64,000 nucleotides of DNA from Spirochaetales bacterium (GTDB lineage: Bacteria > Spirochaetota > Leptospiria > Leptospirales > Leptonemataceae): NCBI GenBank assembly GCA_015075425.1, contig JABTUL010000002.1, positions 744,001 through 808,000 on the forward strand, given 5' to 3'. The notes beneath the pieces were generated by a model. That model was not told the DNA's origin. It searched no databases and was given only the letters and a program-made list of their open reading frames with translations. Shown in pieces: positions 1-8,749 of this stretch (the stretch's first letter is position 1; every line of letters begins with the position of its first letter). Position numbers and translations under genes: made by a program.

Positions 1-624
1 ATCGAAAACTGGTTTTTCAGCGCAGCAAATCAGGTGAAAAGACGCAAGCGCCGCCTTGCCCGGCTCTTCGACCGTCTGGACGCACTGGCCACACCCAAAA
101 GTCGTAAATACTATATTATTGGAAATCATGATACCGTACGATTCAGTATGCGCCTGGAACCATCTCTGGCCCGCTTCCTGGATCGGCGCCACTGGATCAT
201 TAGCGAGCGCGTGCGTAAGAAGAAACTGGTGGTTTTGCATGGCCATCAGGGACAGTACAATCGGCTTACCTGGGCTCTGGACATTGCCATCGTGCGCAGC
301 CTGTATTTCTTATCCTTTGCCTTTCCGGCACTGCTCAAAAAAGCAGAATCGTTCTATGATCGCCATTTGAATCGCCGGGACCCTGGAACGGCCTTAGAAA
401 ATCTTACCTACTATCAGCGGCTTAGCCAGGTAGCCGATCAGGGCAAGCGAATCATGGTTTCCGGGCACACGCATCGGGCATTGTGCCTGCCAGAGCTCCG
501 GGTCATCAATACAGGCGACTGGGTGCAAAGCAGGACATTTGTACTGCAATCCGGGCAGCGATTCCGGTTACTCAAAGCTCTGGGGAGAAAAAAATATCAG
601 TTACTGGCCGACCATACGTTCTGA
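1..624 (+). CDS. Metallophosphoesterase, 5' end outside window
   Basis: A calcineurin-like metallophosphoesterase. Metal-binding motifs are visible: GNHD near the start, a GH pair in VLHGHQG, and SGHTHR near the C-terminus. The frame is open back to base 1 with no stop, and the residues before the GTG at 34 read like the family's N-terminal continuation, so the true start is upstream and about 208 codons are present. LpxH/YbjM-type phosphoesterases of this build hydrolyse phosphoesters such as UDP-diacylglucosamine; which substrate applies here cannot be told without the missing N-terminus. The following lipoprotein gene starts 77 bp downstream on the same strand. Confidence 0.8.
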   Translation: MENWFFSAANQVKRRKRRLARLFDRLDALATPKSRKYYIIGNHDTVRFSMRLEPSLARFLDRRHWIISERVRKKKLVVLHGHQGQYNRLTWALDIAIVRSLYFLSFAFPALLKKAESFYDRHLNRRDPGTALENLTYYQRLSQVADQGKRIMVSGHTHRALCLPELRVINTGDWVQSRTFVLQSGQRFRLLKALGRKKYQLLADHTF

Positions 625-701
625 TCGCCGCTCAAAACCCCGGCAGATCCAGGAAAAAAATTCTTGCCACCTTTTCACACCTCCCGTCTAATCAGGTCAG
701 G

Positions 702-1268
702 ATGCGAATTACAGTTGTTCTGGTGCTCCTTAGCGGCCTTCTGGTCTGCTGCCGGAATCAGGCGAAGCAAAAATTGGGTGAACCTGGTGGTGCAGAAAAT
801 TTGACGCGGGCTACAGCTCACTGGCAGAAAGACCCGCTGGCTGAGTACGTGTACATTCGCTCCCGGAGGCAGCCACTGATTCAGCGTTTGCTTCTAACCG
901 CCGTACACATCAAAGAAGGTCGCGCAGTCCAGCGGCTGCACTATTCGGGTAGAACTCTCGATCAGGGGGGCCAGGAGAAGGTAGAATCCTGGCGGGAAGA
1001 AACCCCGGCTGTGTCCAATCGGCGGACCAACGCTTTTCCGGCTCTGACCATGGAACAGCTCTTTGCTGAATGCCAGGCCTCTATCCAGAAGTTCCCGGGC
1101 ACCGCGCCACGGATTACGCTCTTTGCCAGTGGGCTCCTGGCAGAATGCACCGTCCGGCCACCCGGCTGCGCCGATGACTGCGGCTATGAACTGCGGCTTG
1201 AACAAATACGCCCGGGTGCCCTGAGCGACGGTGAAATGAAACAATTTTTAGAGAAAGGGAGTCTTTAG
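702..1268 (+). CDS. Hypothetical lipoprotein, 188 aa
   Basis: I do not recognise a family. The frame is open further upstream, but the ATG at 702 gives a short basic start, a hydrophobic stretch and a Cys pair (LLVCC) at about residue 16, a loose lipobox as is common in spirochaetes. The mature part is Arg- and Glu-rich with several Cys residues in the C-terminal third (near ECTVRPPGCADDCGY). It probably sits on the periplasmic or outer face of a membrane. It lies 9 bp before the astacin lipoprotein gene and is likely cotranscribed with it. Confidence 0.6.
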   Translation: MRITVVLVLLSGLLVCCRNQAKQKLGEPGGAENLTRATAHWQKDPLAEYVYIRSRRQPLIQRLLLTAVHIKEGRAVQRLHYSGRTLDQGGQEKVESWREETPAVSNRRTNAFPALTMEQLFAECQASIQKFPGTAPRITLFASGLLAECTVRPPGCADDCGYELRLEQIRPGALSDGEMKQFLEKGSL

Positions 1269-1277
1269 GGGGACTTT

Positions 1278-2252
1278 ATGAAACGATGGATAGCAACAAC
1301 TTGCGTATCTTTACTGCTATTTTCCCAAGTGACCGCCTGCCAGGGTGAAAATGGCGGGGATGGCGGCGGCGATGCCTTGACCTTCATCTTGCTTTTTGTC
1401 TTTTTTCCGGAACTTTTTGGAGAGAAGAAAAAGGGCTCCTGCGGAGCTTCGGGTGACGCCACAGCCGGAACAGGAACAGAGACAACGAAGGATGGCCTGT
1501 TCGATGCCATCGCGAACCTTCAGTTCGATGGACCGGCTAAGGAAGCGTGGTTCGATATGCCCTGGGGACCGGAAAAACACACCTACCATGAGAAAAACGG
1601 CAAAGCCTGGCTGGCCGCTGATATGGTCATGCCTCTCGATCGCATCATCCCGGCACCACCGCAGGGTGTAGCTTCCACTGTGGGTGAAGTACGCACAGAT
1701 AGACGCTGGCCCAATAAGCAGGTTACCTGGTGTGATAATAGTGGTCACGCTAACCGGGATCGTGCGACTTTTTTGCAGGCCATTGCCGAATGGGAAGCAA
1801 AGACTTCCTTTCGATTTACGGAAAACTGTGTTGATGCAAATCGAATTCGCTTGGTGGGAAATGACGAAGCTTGCTGGTCCTACGTTGGCATGATTGGTGG
1901 GGTGCAGGATTTAAACTTGCATACAGTTTGTGGGAAGGGTCCGGGAATCCATGAAATTGGTCATGCCCTGGGTCTGCACCATGAACAAAATCGGTCCGAT
2001 CGCGATGATTTTGTGGATCTGAATTTTAACAATATGACCCAGACCGGGAAGGACAATTTTGCCAAAGCCACCAGCGCCGTGGACAAAGGAGCCTATGATT
2101 TCAATTCCATCATGCACTATGGCTCCTACTACTTTGCCGTAGATTCCAGTCAGCCGGTCATGACCAAGAAGGATGGGTCCATCATTACGCCCAATCGTGC
2201 GGGTCTCAGCGAATGCGACATTGAGGGCATCGCAGCCCTGTATGCAAACTAA
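1278..2252 (+). CDS. Astacin-like zinc metalloprotease lipoprotein (M12A)
   Basis: A secreted zinc endopeptidase. The signature HEIGHALGLHHEQNRSDRDD gives the three zinc His, the catalytic Glu and the astacin-specific HEQxRxD extension; the Met-turn SIMHYG follows about 60 residues later with the usual downstream Tyr. The N-terminus (MKRWIATTCVSLLLF..VTAC) is a lipoprotein signal with Cys near residue 21. A Gly/Thr-rich linker and a pro-region of about 100 residues precede the roughly 200-residue catalytic domain, so autoactivation is possible (inference). At 324 aa it is a single-domain family member without CUB or EGF modules. RBS-like GGGGG lies before the ATG. Bacterial astacins are sporadic and are thought to act on host or environmental proteins. 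Confidence 0.92.
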   Translation: MKRWIATTCVSLLLFSQVTACQGENGGDGGGDALTFILLFVFFPELFGEKKKGSCGASGDATAGTGTETTKDGLFDAIANLQFDGPAKEAWFDMPWGPEKHTYHEKNGKAWLAADMVMPLDRIIPAPPQGVASTVGEVRTDRRWPNKQVTWCDNSGHANRDRATFLQAIAEWEAKTSFRFTENCVDANRIRLVGNDEACWSYVGMIGGVQDLNLHTVCGKGPGIHEIGHALGLHHEQNRSDRDDFVDLNFNNMTQTGKDNFAKATSAVDKGAYDFNSIMHYGSYYFAVDSSQPVMTKKDGSIITPNRAGLSECDIEGIAALYAN

Positions 2253-2284
2253 CAAACGGGAATTATAGAGGTCAGGAGCCAATC

Positions 2285-2851
2285 ATGAAAAAAAAGATCA
2301 AAACACTGGCGCTCACCGGCGCCATCCTCCTGTTGCAGGGCTGTTTCATAACTAACGAGCTGGGCATCCAGCCTTTACGTTCTTTCACCGGCAGGCATGT
2401 GAAGGACTATATGACCGCCGTTGGCGTATTTGGCTTTACCGGAAGCATTCAGTATGGCTACTGTCGGCGCTATACCAATGGGGACGAATGCCGCCGCATG
2501 CTGGGCGATGCCAATATTGCTGAAAATGCCCTGCTGGCCGGAACCATCCTATCACAGCGGCTGGATGTGAACCAGACCGATTTTTATACAGCGGTTTCCG
2601 TTTACAAGTGTGAGACAGAATTTATAAAAAACATGGTCCTGTGGCCTGTCCTGATGCTTGGCAGCAAGGAAAGACCCAGCGGCCAGATTACGGTGATCAC
2701 CGAACCCGCAGATGCCCTGCGCGAAGCTGCCATCGTTTCTGCACTCTCATCGGTGGAAAAGTGCAACAATATTTTAGACGAACCCGGCCCCATCTTCTCA
2801 TCTCCCTTCCGGGAAACAGATGGTCTGGGCGGATTCTGGCAAAAACAGTAA
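2285..2851 (+). CDS. Hypothetical lipoprotein, 188 aa
   Basis: No family recognised with certainty. The N-terminus is a textbook lipoprotein signal: MKKKIK, a hydrophobic core, then LLQGC with Cys at about residue 20. The mature part has several Cys residues (GYCRR, ECRRM, VYKCE, EKCNN), suggesting disulfides outside the cytoplasm. The pattern of small repeated Cys and an LS-rich helical stretch resembles Leptospira-specific lipoproteins, but this is only an impression. It sits 32 bp after the astacin gene with an AGGAG-like ribosome site (GTCAGGAGCC) and ends just before a convergent hydrolase gene. Confidence 0.75.
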   Translation: MKKKIKTLALTGAILLLQGCFITNELGIQPLRSFTGRHVKDYMTAVGVFGFTGSIQYGYCRRYTNGDECRRMLGDANIAENALLAGTILSQRLDVNQTDFYTAVSVYKCETEFIKNMVLWPVLMLGSKERPSGQITVITEPADALREAAIVSALSSVEKCNNILDEPGPIFSSPFRETDGLGGFWQKQ

Positions 2852-2852
2852 T

Positions 2853-3704
2853 TTAGCTGCGCTCCAGGACCCATATTTTGAGGTCAGAAAGCACCTGCTC
2901 TTTAGCAGGGCTGGCCTCATTCATGGTTTCATGAAATAGATCCGGATAGAGTTTGAGAGTCCGGTCGGGCGTCGTGAGCTTTTCAAATAGCAATTCAGAG
3001 CCGCGCGAGCTCACAATTCCGTCCGCCACCCCGTGAAATATATAAACCGGAATTTTCAGCACACCGATCTTTTCATAGATTACCTTACCGATATTAAATA
3101 AATTGGTCGCCATCTGGAAGGAGACTTTTCCGTGTACAAGCGGATCGGCCTTGTATGCGTCAATCACCGCGGCATCGTGCGAAAGAAACTTGAGGTCCAG
3201 GTTTGCATCAACGGTTGTATCCGGAAAGAACCGGGCCAGCACGGCACCCATTGCTTTTTTTACCGTTTTAGCCAGGTCCATCTGGATCATGAGTCCGGGA
3301 GAGCTTACCACAAGAGCTTGCAAGATTTCCTGGTGTGTTGCCTGAATCGCGTACTGTAGAGCAATAACTCCACCGAGGCTGTGTCCCAGAAGGATCACTT
3401 TTTCCTTGCCGCTTTCTTTCCGGGCCAGAGAAATAAGATCAGCAAGATCATCCACATACATTTGAAATTGTTCGACATGCCCTCGCTTTCCGCCGGTGCG
3501 CCCGTGTCCCCGGGAATCAAGGGCATAGAGAGCCGTACCTGTTTCCCCAAAAGTCTGTAAAATATTACCGTACCGCCCCGAATGTTCGCCAAACCCGTGC
3601 TGAATCACAATCACCCGGTGAATCGGTCCGTCCGGAAGCCATGTTTGTCGGAAGATCTCAAACCCATCGTGAGAAGAACGAAAAGTGCCAGTCATATGTT
3701 TCAT
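2853..3704 (-). CDS. Alpha/beta hydrolase, monoacylglycerol lipase-like
   Basis: A serine hydrolase of the alpha/beta fold (Hydrolase_4, lysophospholipase / monoacylglycerol lipase group). The oxyanion region HGFGEHSGRY, the nucleophile elbow GHSLGG, the acid near HGVADGIV and the His near DLFHETMNE are all present, so it should be active. Length 283 aa is normal. It has no signal peptide and is probably cytoplasmic or membrane-associated, releasing fatty acids from monoacylglycerols or lysolipids. A second ATG lies three codons after the first and could equally be the start. It converges with the lipoprotein gene ending at 2851 and diverges from the crotonase gene. Confidence 0.88.
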   Translation of the reverse strand: MKHMTGTFRSSHDGFEIFRQTWLPDGPIHRVIVIQHGFGEHSGRYGNILQTFGETGTALYALDSRGHGRTGGKRGHVEQFQMYVDDLADLISLARKESGKEKVILLGHSLGGVIALQYAIQATHQEILQALVVSSPGLMIQMDLAKTVKKAMGAVLARFFPDTTVDANLDLKFLSHDAAVIDAYKADPLVHGKVSFQMATNLFNIGKVIYEKIGVLKIPVYIFHGVADGIVSSRGSELLFEKLTTPDRTLKLYPDLFHETMNEASPAKEQVLSDLKIWVLERS

Positions 3705-3769
3705 AAACGACAGAGAGGGAAAGTAAAGGTCCGGGGCAACCGATTTTATGCTTGCCCTGAAGTTTACAC

Positions 3770-4513
3770 ATGCGGAATACTCCCATGCTCATTCAGCGCA
3801 TGCTTGGCGCAAACTGTCTGTTCATGGACAATGGTAAGGTCAATGAATTCAATCCGGAATTTTTCTCTGCCTTTCATACAGCTCTCGATGAACTGGAACT
3901 GGAGGGTTCGCCGCTGGTGCTTGCATCGCGGAAGAAAACCTTTAGCGCCGGCCTTGACCTGATCCGGTTGCTGCGCTTCGAACGCGAAGCTTTGAGCGCA
4001 TTTATAAAAGAAATGGACCATCTTCTGCTCCGGGTTTTGCGTTACCCTGCTCCCGTCGTGGCCGCTGTCGAAGGTCCGGCTCTGGCCGGCGGAGCAATCC
4101 TTGCCCTGTGCGCCGACCTTACCATTGCCAGACCACAGGCCCGGATGGGTCTTACGGAAACAGCCGTTGGGCTGCCATTCCCGGCCGTGGCTGAAGCCAT
4201 TGCCACCCTGAACCTGGCTGCGCATCGTACCCGCGAAGTTCTGGTGCTCGGTCATTCGTATACCGGAGACGACCTGCTACATACCGGTCTGGCCGGGCAG
4301 TTACACCCGGAACCCGTAAAGGCAGCGCTTTCCATCCACTGGCCGGAACCACAGGCTGCTCTGGCCATCAAACAGGACCTTGCTGAAAGCATAGAGGAGC
4401 GAGCAGGGCACAAAGCGCACCTCGACGCCGAGTTTGTGGAACACTGGTTCTCACCTGCAGGGCAGAAGGCCCTCGAAGCCACTGTCGCCCGTCTGCAAAA
4501 ACGCGCGCCTTGA
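3770..4513 (+). CDS. Enoyl-CoA hydratase/isomerase family protein (crotonase)
   Basis: A 247 aa crotonase-fold protein. The oxyanion-hole segments are seen as SRKKTFSAGLDL and VEGPALAGGAILALCADLTIA, and one acidic residue of the active site in MGLTETAVGLPFP. Such enzymes hydrate, isomerise or hydrolyse acyl-CoA esters. The second catalytic Glu typical of hydratases is not clear, so an isomerase-like activity is possible. It stands alone between a divergent lipase-like gene and a convergent ABC operon, with no other beta-oxidation gene beside it. A start five codons later (ATG 3785) is also possible. Confidence 0.85.
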   Translation: MRNTPMLIQRMLGANCLFMDNGKVNEFNPEFFSAFHTALDELELEGSPLVLASRKKTFSAGLDLIRLLRFEREALSAFIKEMDHLLLRVLRYPAPVVAAVEGPALAGGAILALCADLTIARPQARMGLTETAVGLPFPAVAEAIATLNLAAHRTREVLVLGHSYTGDDLLHTGLAGQLHPEPVKAALSIHWPEPQAALAIKQDLAESIEERAGHKAHLDAEFVEHWFSPAGQKALEATVARLQKRAP

Positions 4514-4535
4514 AAAATCTTAACTATGGTGGCAG

Positions 4536-5324
4536 CTAAACCGTTGTTTTCTTTGTCGTGGGATCACCGGCATCAATTTGCATGGGGCCCTGCGTTTCAC
4601 CGCGAATGAATTGCTGGATGATCGGATCATCGGAATTTTGAATTTCTGCCGGAGTGCCGACTTTGCGCACCCTTCCCTGGTACAAAAAGGTAATGCGATC
4701 CGCAATCGTAAAGGCAGAATTCATATCGTGCGTGACAACAACCTGAGTGACCTGCAACTCGTCGCGCAATCGATTGTTAAGCTCATTCAATACCTGACTC
4801 ATCACCGGATCCAGACCGGACGTGGGCTCATCGTAAAGAATGATCTCCGGCTTTGTAGTCAGTGCGCGCGCCACACCGACTCGCTTTTTCATGCCACCGG
4901 AAATATTGGCGGGCAAAAGATGCATTGCGGGGGTAAGACCCAGCCAGGCGATTTTTTCACGAACGATACGATCGATTTCATCTTCCGGTAACCTGGTAGT
5001 CTCACGCAGGGGCAGGGCAACGTTTTCATAAACGGTTAACCAGTTGATCAAGGCACCACTCTGAAAGAGTACGCCCATACGGCCGCGTAATTTTGCCTTT
5101 ACTTCTTTACTGGCCCCGTTCATTTTCTGCCCGGCCACGCGCACCTCTCCTTCATCGGGGTCCAAAAGGCCAATGATATGGCGAATGGTTACGGATTTGC
5201 CGGTACCCGAACCGCCAAGAAGCACCATCGTCTCACCACGGCGAATATGAATGTCCACACCGCGCAGAATCTCGCGACTGCCAAAGGCCTTTTTCACCGC
5301 CCGCAGCTCAATCATAGTTTCCAT
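4536..5324 (-). CDS. ABC transporter ATP-binding protein, MlaF/Mkl type
   Basis: A 262 aa ATPase with Walker A GGSGTGKS, signature SGGMKKR and Walker B IILYDEPTSGLDP. The SGGMKKRVGVARAL form is typical of the MCE/Mla lipid-transport ATPases rather than of import systems. A C-terminal tail of about 25 residues follows the core. It should energise movement of phospholipid or another hydrophobic substrate between the membranes through an MlaE-type permease. It begins 12 bp after the second ATPase gene and is preceded by AAGGGG as ribosome site. No permease or MCE-domain gene lies in the window. Confidence 0.9.
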   Translation of the reverse strand: METMIELRAVKKAFGSREILRGVDIHIRRGETMVLLGGSGTGKSVTIRHIIGLLDPDEGEVRVAGQKMNGASKEVKAKLRGRMGVLFQSGALINWLTVYENVALPLRETTRLPEDEIDRIVREKIAWLGLTPAMHLLPANISGGMKKRVGVARALTTKPEIILYDEPTSGLDPVMSQVLNELNNRLRDELQVTQVVVTHDMNSAFTIADRITFLYQGRVRKVGTPAEIQNSDDPIIQQFIRGETQGPMQIDAGDPTTKKTTV

Positions 5325-5336
5325 AATACAATCCCC

Positions 5337-6080
5337 TTACAAGCGAATCGGTCCGTCAGCCCTGCCCTGAATGAATTGCTGGGCCAGCGGGTTCTCCGTA
5401 ATACGGATTTCCTGCGGAGTCCCCAGAAAAACAATTTTTCCTTTGTGGATCATAGCAATGCGATCTGCTACTTTATAGACGCTGGCCATATCGTGGGTTA
5501 CAACAATGGCTGTATTTTTCAACTCCCGCCTTACTTTAAGAATGAGATCATTGATCATATCCGACATGATGGGATCGAGCCCCGTTGTCGGCTCATCATA
5601 AAGAACATAGCGCGGCTCATTGATGATTGCGCGAGCCAGGCCCACCCGCTTTTTCATACCACCTGACAGTTCAGACGGGCGCTTCTCCTCTACTTCATGA
5701 AGGCCCACCAGCTCCAGAAATTGGGCCGAGCGACTGGCAATATCTTCCTCTGCGGTCCGGGTATGCTCGCGCAACCAGAGACCCACATTTTCACCAACGG
5801 TCAGCGATTCAAACAGGGCCGCTCCCTGAAACAGCATACCAAAATTCTCGCGGTGCGCATAGAGTTCTTTTTCCTCCAGCTCATGAACCACACGGCCATC
5901 CACAACCACCCGACCCGCGTCCGGTTCAAGCAAACCGACCAGGTGTTTGAGCAGCACGCTCTTTCCACAACCACTCGGTCCGATGATGGCCATGGTCTGA
6001 TCATCTTCAATAAGCAGATCCACTCCGTCCAGCACCTGCTTCTTTCCAAAGGCTTTGCGCAGACCAACGATCTCAATCAT
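5337..6080 (-). CDS. ABC transporter ATP-binding protein, MlaF/Mkl type, second copy
   Basis: A 247 aa paralogue of the next gene downstream. It has Walker A GPSGCGKS, signature SGGMKKR, Walker B YVLYDEPTTGLDP, and the switch His in VVTHDMASV. The two proteins align along their whole length, so they either arose by tandem duplication and could work as a heterodimer, or each could serve its own permease. The gene is 54 bp downstream of the PCu(A)C chaperone gene on the same strand, so it could be read from the copper operon promoter, though function does not obviously connect. Confidence 0.9.
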   Translation of the reverse strand: MIEIVGLRKAFGKKQVLDGVDLLIEDDQTMAIIGPSGCGKSVLLKHLVGLLEPDAGRVVVDGRVVHELEEKELYAHRENFGMLFQGAALFESLTVGENVGLWLREHTRTAEEDIASRSAQFLELVGLHEVEEKRPSELSGGMKKRVGLARAIINEPRYVLYDEPTTGLDPIMSDMINDLILKVRRELKNTAIVVTHDMASVYKVADRIAMIHKGKIVFLGTPQEIRITENPLAQQFIQGRADGPIRL

Positions 6081-6134
6081 ACCCGGATCTCAGGTCGATT
6101 CATTGCCCGACCGCGTCAAGCATCTGTCAGGATT

Positions 6135-6560
6135 CTACGATTCTACGGTTGCTTTGATTGTCTGCGTTTGACCGCTATCAAATTCCAGCCAGATCTCATG
6201 CACATCACCTGCTTTCAGCGGTTTCTTGAGCCCGATGAGCATGATATGCAATCCTCCTGGTTTTAGCTGCACACTTCCCCGGGCGGCTATGAGAATGTCT
6301 TTCACCGGACGCATGGCCATCTTACCGGAAACCATGTTCATGGTATGCAGTTCCACATTCCGGGCCAGCGCAGAGCGAGCATGGATCAAGCGAACATCTT
6401 TATCCGATTCATTCCGCATGACCATGAAAGCAGCTGTAGCCGGACTTGATGCCGGTACCAGCTTGATCCGTGCCTGTTCGACGACCACAGGACCACCTTT
6501 ATGGGCAGCCACGGGCAAAGTTAACCATCCCAGAAAAATTAGCGAGATTGTGTTTTTCAT
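6135..6560 (-). CDS. Periplasmic copper chaperone PCu(A)C
   Basis: A 141 aa exported copper chaperone (DUF461 family). After a signal peptide (MKNTISLIFLGWLTLPVAAHK) the copper motif H-x-M...M..H-x-M is clear: HTMNM, then GKMAMRP, then LHIMLIGL. The family carries Cu(I) to the CuA or CuB site of cytochrome oxidase together with SCO1, whose gene lies 9 bp upstream. The pairing of these two genes is a known bacterial arrangement and strongly supports the role. The start is followed by a clean signal sequence, so it is well placed. Confidence 0.93.
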   Translation of the reverse strand: MKNTISLIFLGWLTLPVAAHKGGPVVVEQARIKLVPASSPATAAFMVMRNESDKDVRLIHARSALARNVELHTMNMVSGKMAMRPVKDILIAARGSVQLKPGGLHIMLIGLKKPLKAGDVHEIWLEFDSGQTQTIKATVES

Positions 6561-6569
6561 TGTTTATCG

Positions 6570-7193
6570 TTATCCTTTATTCTTATTTGTATCTTTCAAA
6601 TGAATCATCAACAATTTAACAATATCGTCTGCATCCGTACCATGCGGAATCATATCCACAAGCTGGCCGTTTTTATTGAGAACAAAGAGATCCGGAGTGT
6701 GATCCATTGTATATTTCATGGCCGAGTCAATAGGCTCTCTGGAAAACCTGGCGCCAAAAAGGGCGGCCACACGCTGCAAATCGGCTTCACTGCCCCACAG
6801 TGGTCGGATGCGTGGATGAAAATGGGCCGTATAACTCCGCAAACGTTCAGGGGTATCGCGATCGGGATCCACGGAAATGAAAAGGAGCTGTGTGGCCGCC
6901 TGTTCTTTTTCTGGTAGGGATCGCAGTGCCCGGGACACCTGGGCCATGGTAGCCGGACAGACATCGGGGCAGGATGTGAAACCAAAGTAAATCAGAACAG
7001 TCTGGCCGCGCAGAGTACGGCTGTCAAAAGGCCCATCGTGCGACAGCAAATTGAAGTCCCAGCCCACGTCCGCTGTGGAGGAGGCCTGCACGGGCTGATC
7101 GCAATGCTCCGGGCTTTCTTTCTTGCATGAAATGAACAGGAGAATTACAGATAGGAACGCGGTCCCGGGTTTGAGAATATCAGTGATGAGCAT
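6570..7193 (-). CDS. SCO1/SenC family copper-binding thioredoxin-fold protein
   Basis: Assembly factor for the CuA centre of cytochrome c oxidase. It has the metal/redox motif CPDVC inside FGFTSCPDVCPATMAQ and the distal His in YTMDHTPD. The ATG at 7193 gives a membrane-anchor or lipoprotein signal (LLFISCKK, Cys at about residue 25); the longer frame upstream would overlap the previous gene by more than 50 bp, while this start overlaps it by 14 bp. Length 207 aa is typical. It lies between the His-rich outer-membrane protein gene and the PCu(A)C gene, all on the minus strand. Confidence 0.93.
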   Translation of the reverse strand: MLITDILKPGTAFLSVILLFISCKKESPEHCDQPVQASSTADVGWDFNLLSHDGPFDSRTLRGQTVLIYFGFTSCPDVCPATMAQVSRALRSLPEKEQAATQLLFISVDPDRDTPERLRSYTAHFHPRIRPLWGSEADLQRVAALFGARFSREPIDSAMKYTMDHTPDLFVLNKNGQLVDMIPHGTDADDIVKLLMIHLKDTNKNKG

Positions 7194-8724
7194 GGTGACC
7201 CCCGGAACCGCTGGCAATGGTAAATTCGGCCACAAAATGGACGGATCGTTCTACTTTACCCTTATTTTTGAACTCCCACTCATAGGGCAGTTGGGGCAGA
7301 GAAGGATGCAATTCATTGAGAGTCAAAAGCAACGTCCGCCGTTCCCGCAGGTGATCTGCATCATTGTAATTACCCTGCAATCGGAGTCGCAGGCCATCTT
7401 TTTTATAGACGATGAGCGAAGATATGCGGCGTCGCGTGTCCCGGGCCGGATCCCGATCCCGTCCCTGCGCATCACGATTGAAGGCCCAGAACCCACCGGG
7501 CATAATCGATTCACCGGCACCGCCGGCAAATTCATAGCGAAATCCTGTGGACCAGCGCTCTGAAAGCCGGGCCAGAACCTGAGCGTAGAATCCGGAGTCC
7601 ATGAGCAGGCGATACGGATTTTGCAAACGGTCCAGGGCGTCCAGAGCACGAGTTGCATCGGCGCGCGTCATATCTTTCAACTGACTGCGGCCCTGTAAAA
7701 GGTCCAGCGCGCGCCCAAAATCGCTCGTGCTTCCCTGCTCCACCGTCGTTTGCCGGATGGATGCCATCTCAGACGTGGTGAATTGTTCTTTATTTTCATA
7801 ATCACCGTAGAAGTTCCCGCCGAGCACCGACCACGTTCTTTCCAGATCGCCAGCTTCAACACGACGATCCACATAGTAATCACGGCGCAGTCCCTCCAGT
7901 TCAAAAACAAAACGATCGTGCCCCAGGCTGAGGCGCAGATCCGCTCCATAGATCAGGGTTCGCCCGTGTTCACCCGTGCCGTTGGGTCCGGCTGCGCCGG
8001 AAAGACCCACACTGACCTTGTTAAGACATCCGCGGCTGGCAAAAAGACGACCGGTATAGATCATATCTCCGCTGGAATCCGCTTTGTTGGGTTTTACATC
8101 ATAACCACCAATGGTAGTGGCATTATGCACATGGCCACCCGTATCAGCACTGCCGGCAAAGGAAGGTGTACCCATAGCATCCGGTCTTTGCAGACCGACC
8201 GTGAAACGAAGGTTATGCTCATGGCCCTCGTTCTTCAGACTGCCTTCAAACCCATTGCCAAACATTCCGTGCATCCCCAGAAGCCGGGTATAGGTGACCG
8301 GTAGATCGACAAAATCATGGTGATGGGCATGCTTCTGGTTGGCCAGACCAAAATCGGTAAGGAAGAGGCCACCCTTCCAGGCCGACCAGTCCCGCTGATA
8401 ATTCAAATAGGCCTCCAGGGCAAAGGCACTGGTTTCCGTAAAATGCAGGGCTCCGAAACCACTGATGTCCGGAGCAATGTCTGCCCCGACCATGATCATC
8501 GCCGGAATCAAAGCCGGCCCGATGCGGGATGGATCTGTGTGGGCTGCTTCCAGACCAGCCAGCGTCTTACCATTGCGCGAAGAAGCGCTGACGGCCAGCG
8601 CTCCCGTGAACATTGCATGCAGATTGGTTGGCCGCTCTTCTTCCTCCTGAGCATTCGCCGGTACATGCAGCAAGAATAAGAAAAGGCCTGCCCACAGGGG
8701 GCAGGTATTCCGGAAATACTTCAT
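7180..8724 (-). CDS. His-rich outer-membrane beta-barrel-like protein
   Basis: A 514 aa exported protein with a cleavable signal (..FLFLLHVPANAQ). The body has alternating hydrophobic and polar residues, Gly and aromatic residues as in porins, and repeated phrases such as YRRDYYVDR and FRYEFAGG that look like beta strands. His clusters stand out: KHAHHHDF at about residue 130, GHEHN, GGHVHN, and a C-terminal GGHHAHH. In company with SCO1 and PCu(A)C this suggests a metal-binding pore, perhaps for copper or zinc (inference). The C-terminus lacks the classical terminal Phe because the His tail follows. I cannot assign a named family. Confidence 0.7.
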   Translation of the reverse strand: MKYFRNTCPLWAGLFLFLLHVPANAQEEEERPTNLHAMFTGALAVSASSRNGKTLAGLEAAHTDPSRIGPALIPAMIMVGADIAPDISGFGALHFTETSAFALEAYLNYQRDWSAWKGGLFLTDFGLANQKHAHHHDFVDLPVTYTRLLGMHGMFGNGFEGSLKNEGHEHNLRFTVGLQRPDAMGTPSFAGSADTGGHVHNATTIGGYDVKPNKADSSGDMIYTGRLFASRGCLNKVSVGLSGAAGPNGTGEHGRTLIYGADLRLSLGHDRFVFELEGLRRDYYVDRRVEAGDLERTWSVLGGNFYGDYENKEQFTTSEMASIRQTTVEQGSTSDFGRALDLLQGRSQLKDMTRADATRALDALDRLQNPYRLLMDSGFYAQVLARLSERWSTGFRYEFAGGAGESIMPGGFWAFNRDAQGRDRDPARDTRRRISSLIVYKKDGLRLRLQGNYNDADHLRERRTLLLTLNELHPSLPQLPYEWEFKNKGKVERSVHFVAEFTIASGSGGHHAHH

Positions 8725-8749
8725 TTCTTTAGTTCCCTGTGCAGGTGGC

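Noticed and set aside
5697-6266. Plus-strand frame across the second ABC ATPase gene and the PCu(A)C gene end
   Set aside because: Antisense to Walker motifs; no sign of a domain.
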